From NCBI GenBank assembly GCA_020056155.1, contig JAGVII010000034.1:1-7511 (forward strand): a DNA stretch of 7,511 nt, given 5' to 3'. Under the pieces are notes generated by a model that had not been told where the DNA came from, made no database searches, and worked only from the letters and a program-made list of their open reading frames with translations. This document shows positions 7,230-7,511 of this stretch, in pieces. Origin of the DNA: Afipia sp. Lineage in GTDB: Bacteria; Pseudomonadota; Alphaproteobacteria; Rhizobiales; Xanthobacteraceae. How positions within the stretch are numbered: position 1 is the stretch's first letter; every line of letters begins with the position of its first letter. The translations under genes and the position numbers were made by a program.

Positions 7230-7511
7230 GACCGCATACGTTCCGCGCCTGCGCGCGCAATTCGACAAAGAGATCCGCGGCAAGCTGGTTGAGCAGTTCG
7301 GTTACACGAACGCCCTGCAGGTGCCGGTTCTCGAGAAAGTCGTGCTCAACATGGGCATCGGCGAAGCCGTCAACGACCGCAAGAAGGTCGAGCTGGCCGC
7401 CGCCGATCTCGCGCTGATCGCCGGCCAGAAGCCGATCGTCACGCATTCGCGCAAGGCGATCGCGACCTTCAAGCTGCGTGAAGGCCAGGCCATCGGCGCC
7501 AAGGTGACGCT
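7222..7511 (+). CDS. rplE: 50S ribosomal protein L5, N-terminal part (cut by window edge)
   Basis: L5 binds 5S rRNA and contacts P-site tRNA and the 30S head. Translation from ATG 7222 stays open to the window end, giving 96 residues of a protein usually near 180-185. It begins [18 protein letters not shown] and contains [18 protein letters not shown] (39-56) and [25 protein letters not shown] (65-89), both diagnostic of L5. The start overlaps the end of rplX by eight bases in another frame. GGGAG at 7208-7212 lies nine bases upstream. The truncation is due only to the window boundary. In the usual order rpsN, rpsH and rplF would follow. Confidence 0.97.
   Translation, partial: MAETAYVPRLRAQFDKEIRGKLVEQFGYTNALQVPVLEKVVLNMGIGEAVNDRKKVELAAADLALIAGQKPIVTHSRKAIATFKLREGQAIGAKVT

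Overview
The window is a run of fifteen translation genes, all on the + strand: tuf (elongation factor Tu) followed by rpsJ, rplC, rplD, rplW, rplB, rpsS, rplV, rpsC, rplP, rpmC, rpsQ, rplN, rplX and the first half of rplE, which is cut by the right edge. This is the bacterial str - S10 - spc ribosomal protein cluster in its canonical order. All products were recognised from conserved family sequence. None is broken, frameshifted or missing a key residue that I could check.

The DNA is GC-rich with strong G/C third-position preference. The EF-Tu and L16 sequences, together with tuf lying directly upstream of rpsJ, fit an alphaproteobacterium of the order Hyphomicrobiales, most like the Bradyrhizobium/Rhodopseudomonas/Afipia neighbourhood. 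That placement rests on remembered protein sequences, not on a search.

Layout: 1-25 is the tuf leader with its ribosome binding site. 26-1216 is tuf. 1217-1324 is the only sizeable intergenic gap (108 bases) and is almost filled by two palindromic units in inverted orientation. 1325-6508 holds the S10 block (rpsJ to rpsQ). 6547-7511 begins the spc block (rplN, rplX, rplE). Between genes the spacing is 51 bases or less, and at four junctions (rplC/rplD, rplD/rplW, rplN/rplX, rplX/rplE) the reading frames overlap by 1 to 8 bases. No terminator with a T-run and no convincing internal promoter is visible, so the block is probably read as one long transcript entering from upstream.

The genes work together: EF-Tu delivers aminoacyl-tRNA to the ribosome and the other fourteen are structural proteins of the 30S (S10, S19, S3, S17) and 50S (L3, L4, L23, L2, L22, L16, L29, L14, L24, L5) subunits. 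Clustering and coupled translation help keep their amounts balanced. I found no undescribed system in the coding part. The material worth a second look is regulatory or repetitive: the palindromic pair between tuf and rpsJ, the weak rpsJ ribosome binding site beside it, stop codons that merge into the next gene's Shine-Dalgarno sequence, and the absence of an S10 leader or spc promoter region of the E. coli kind.
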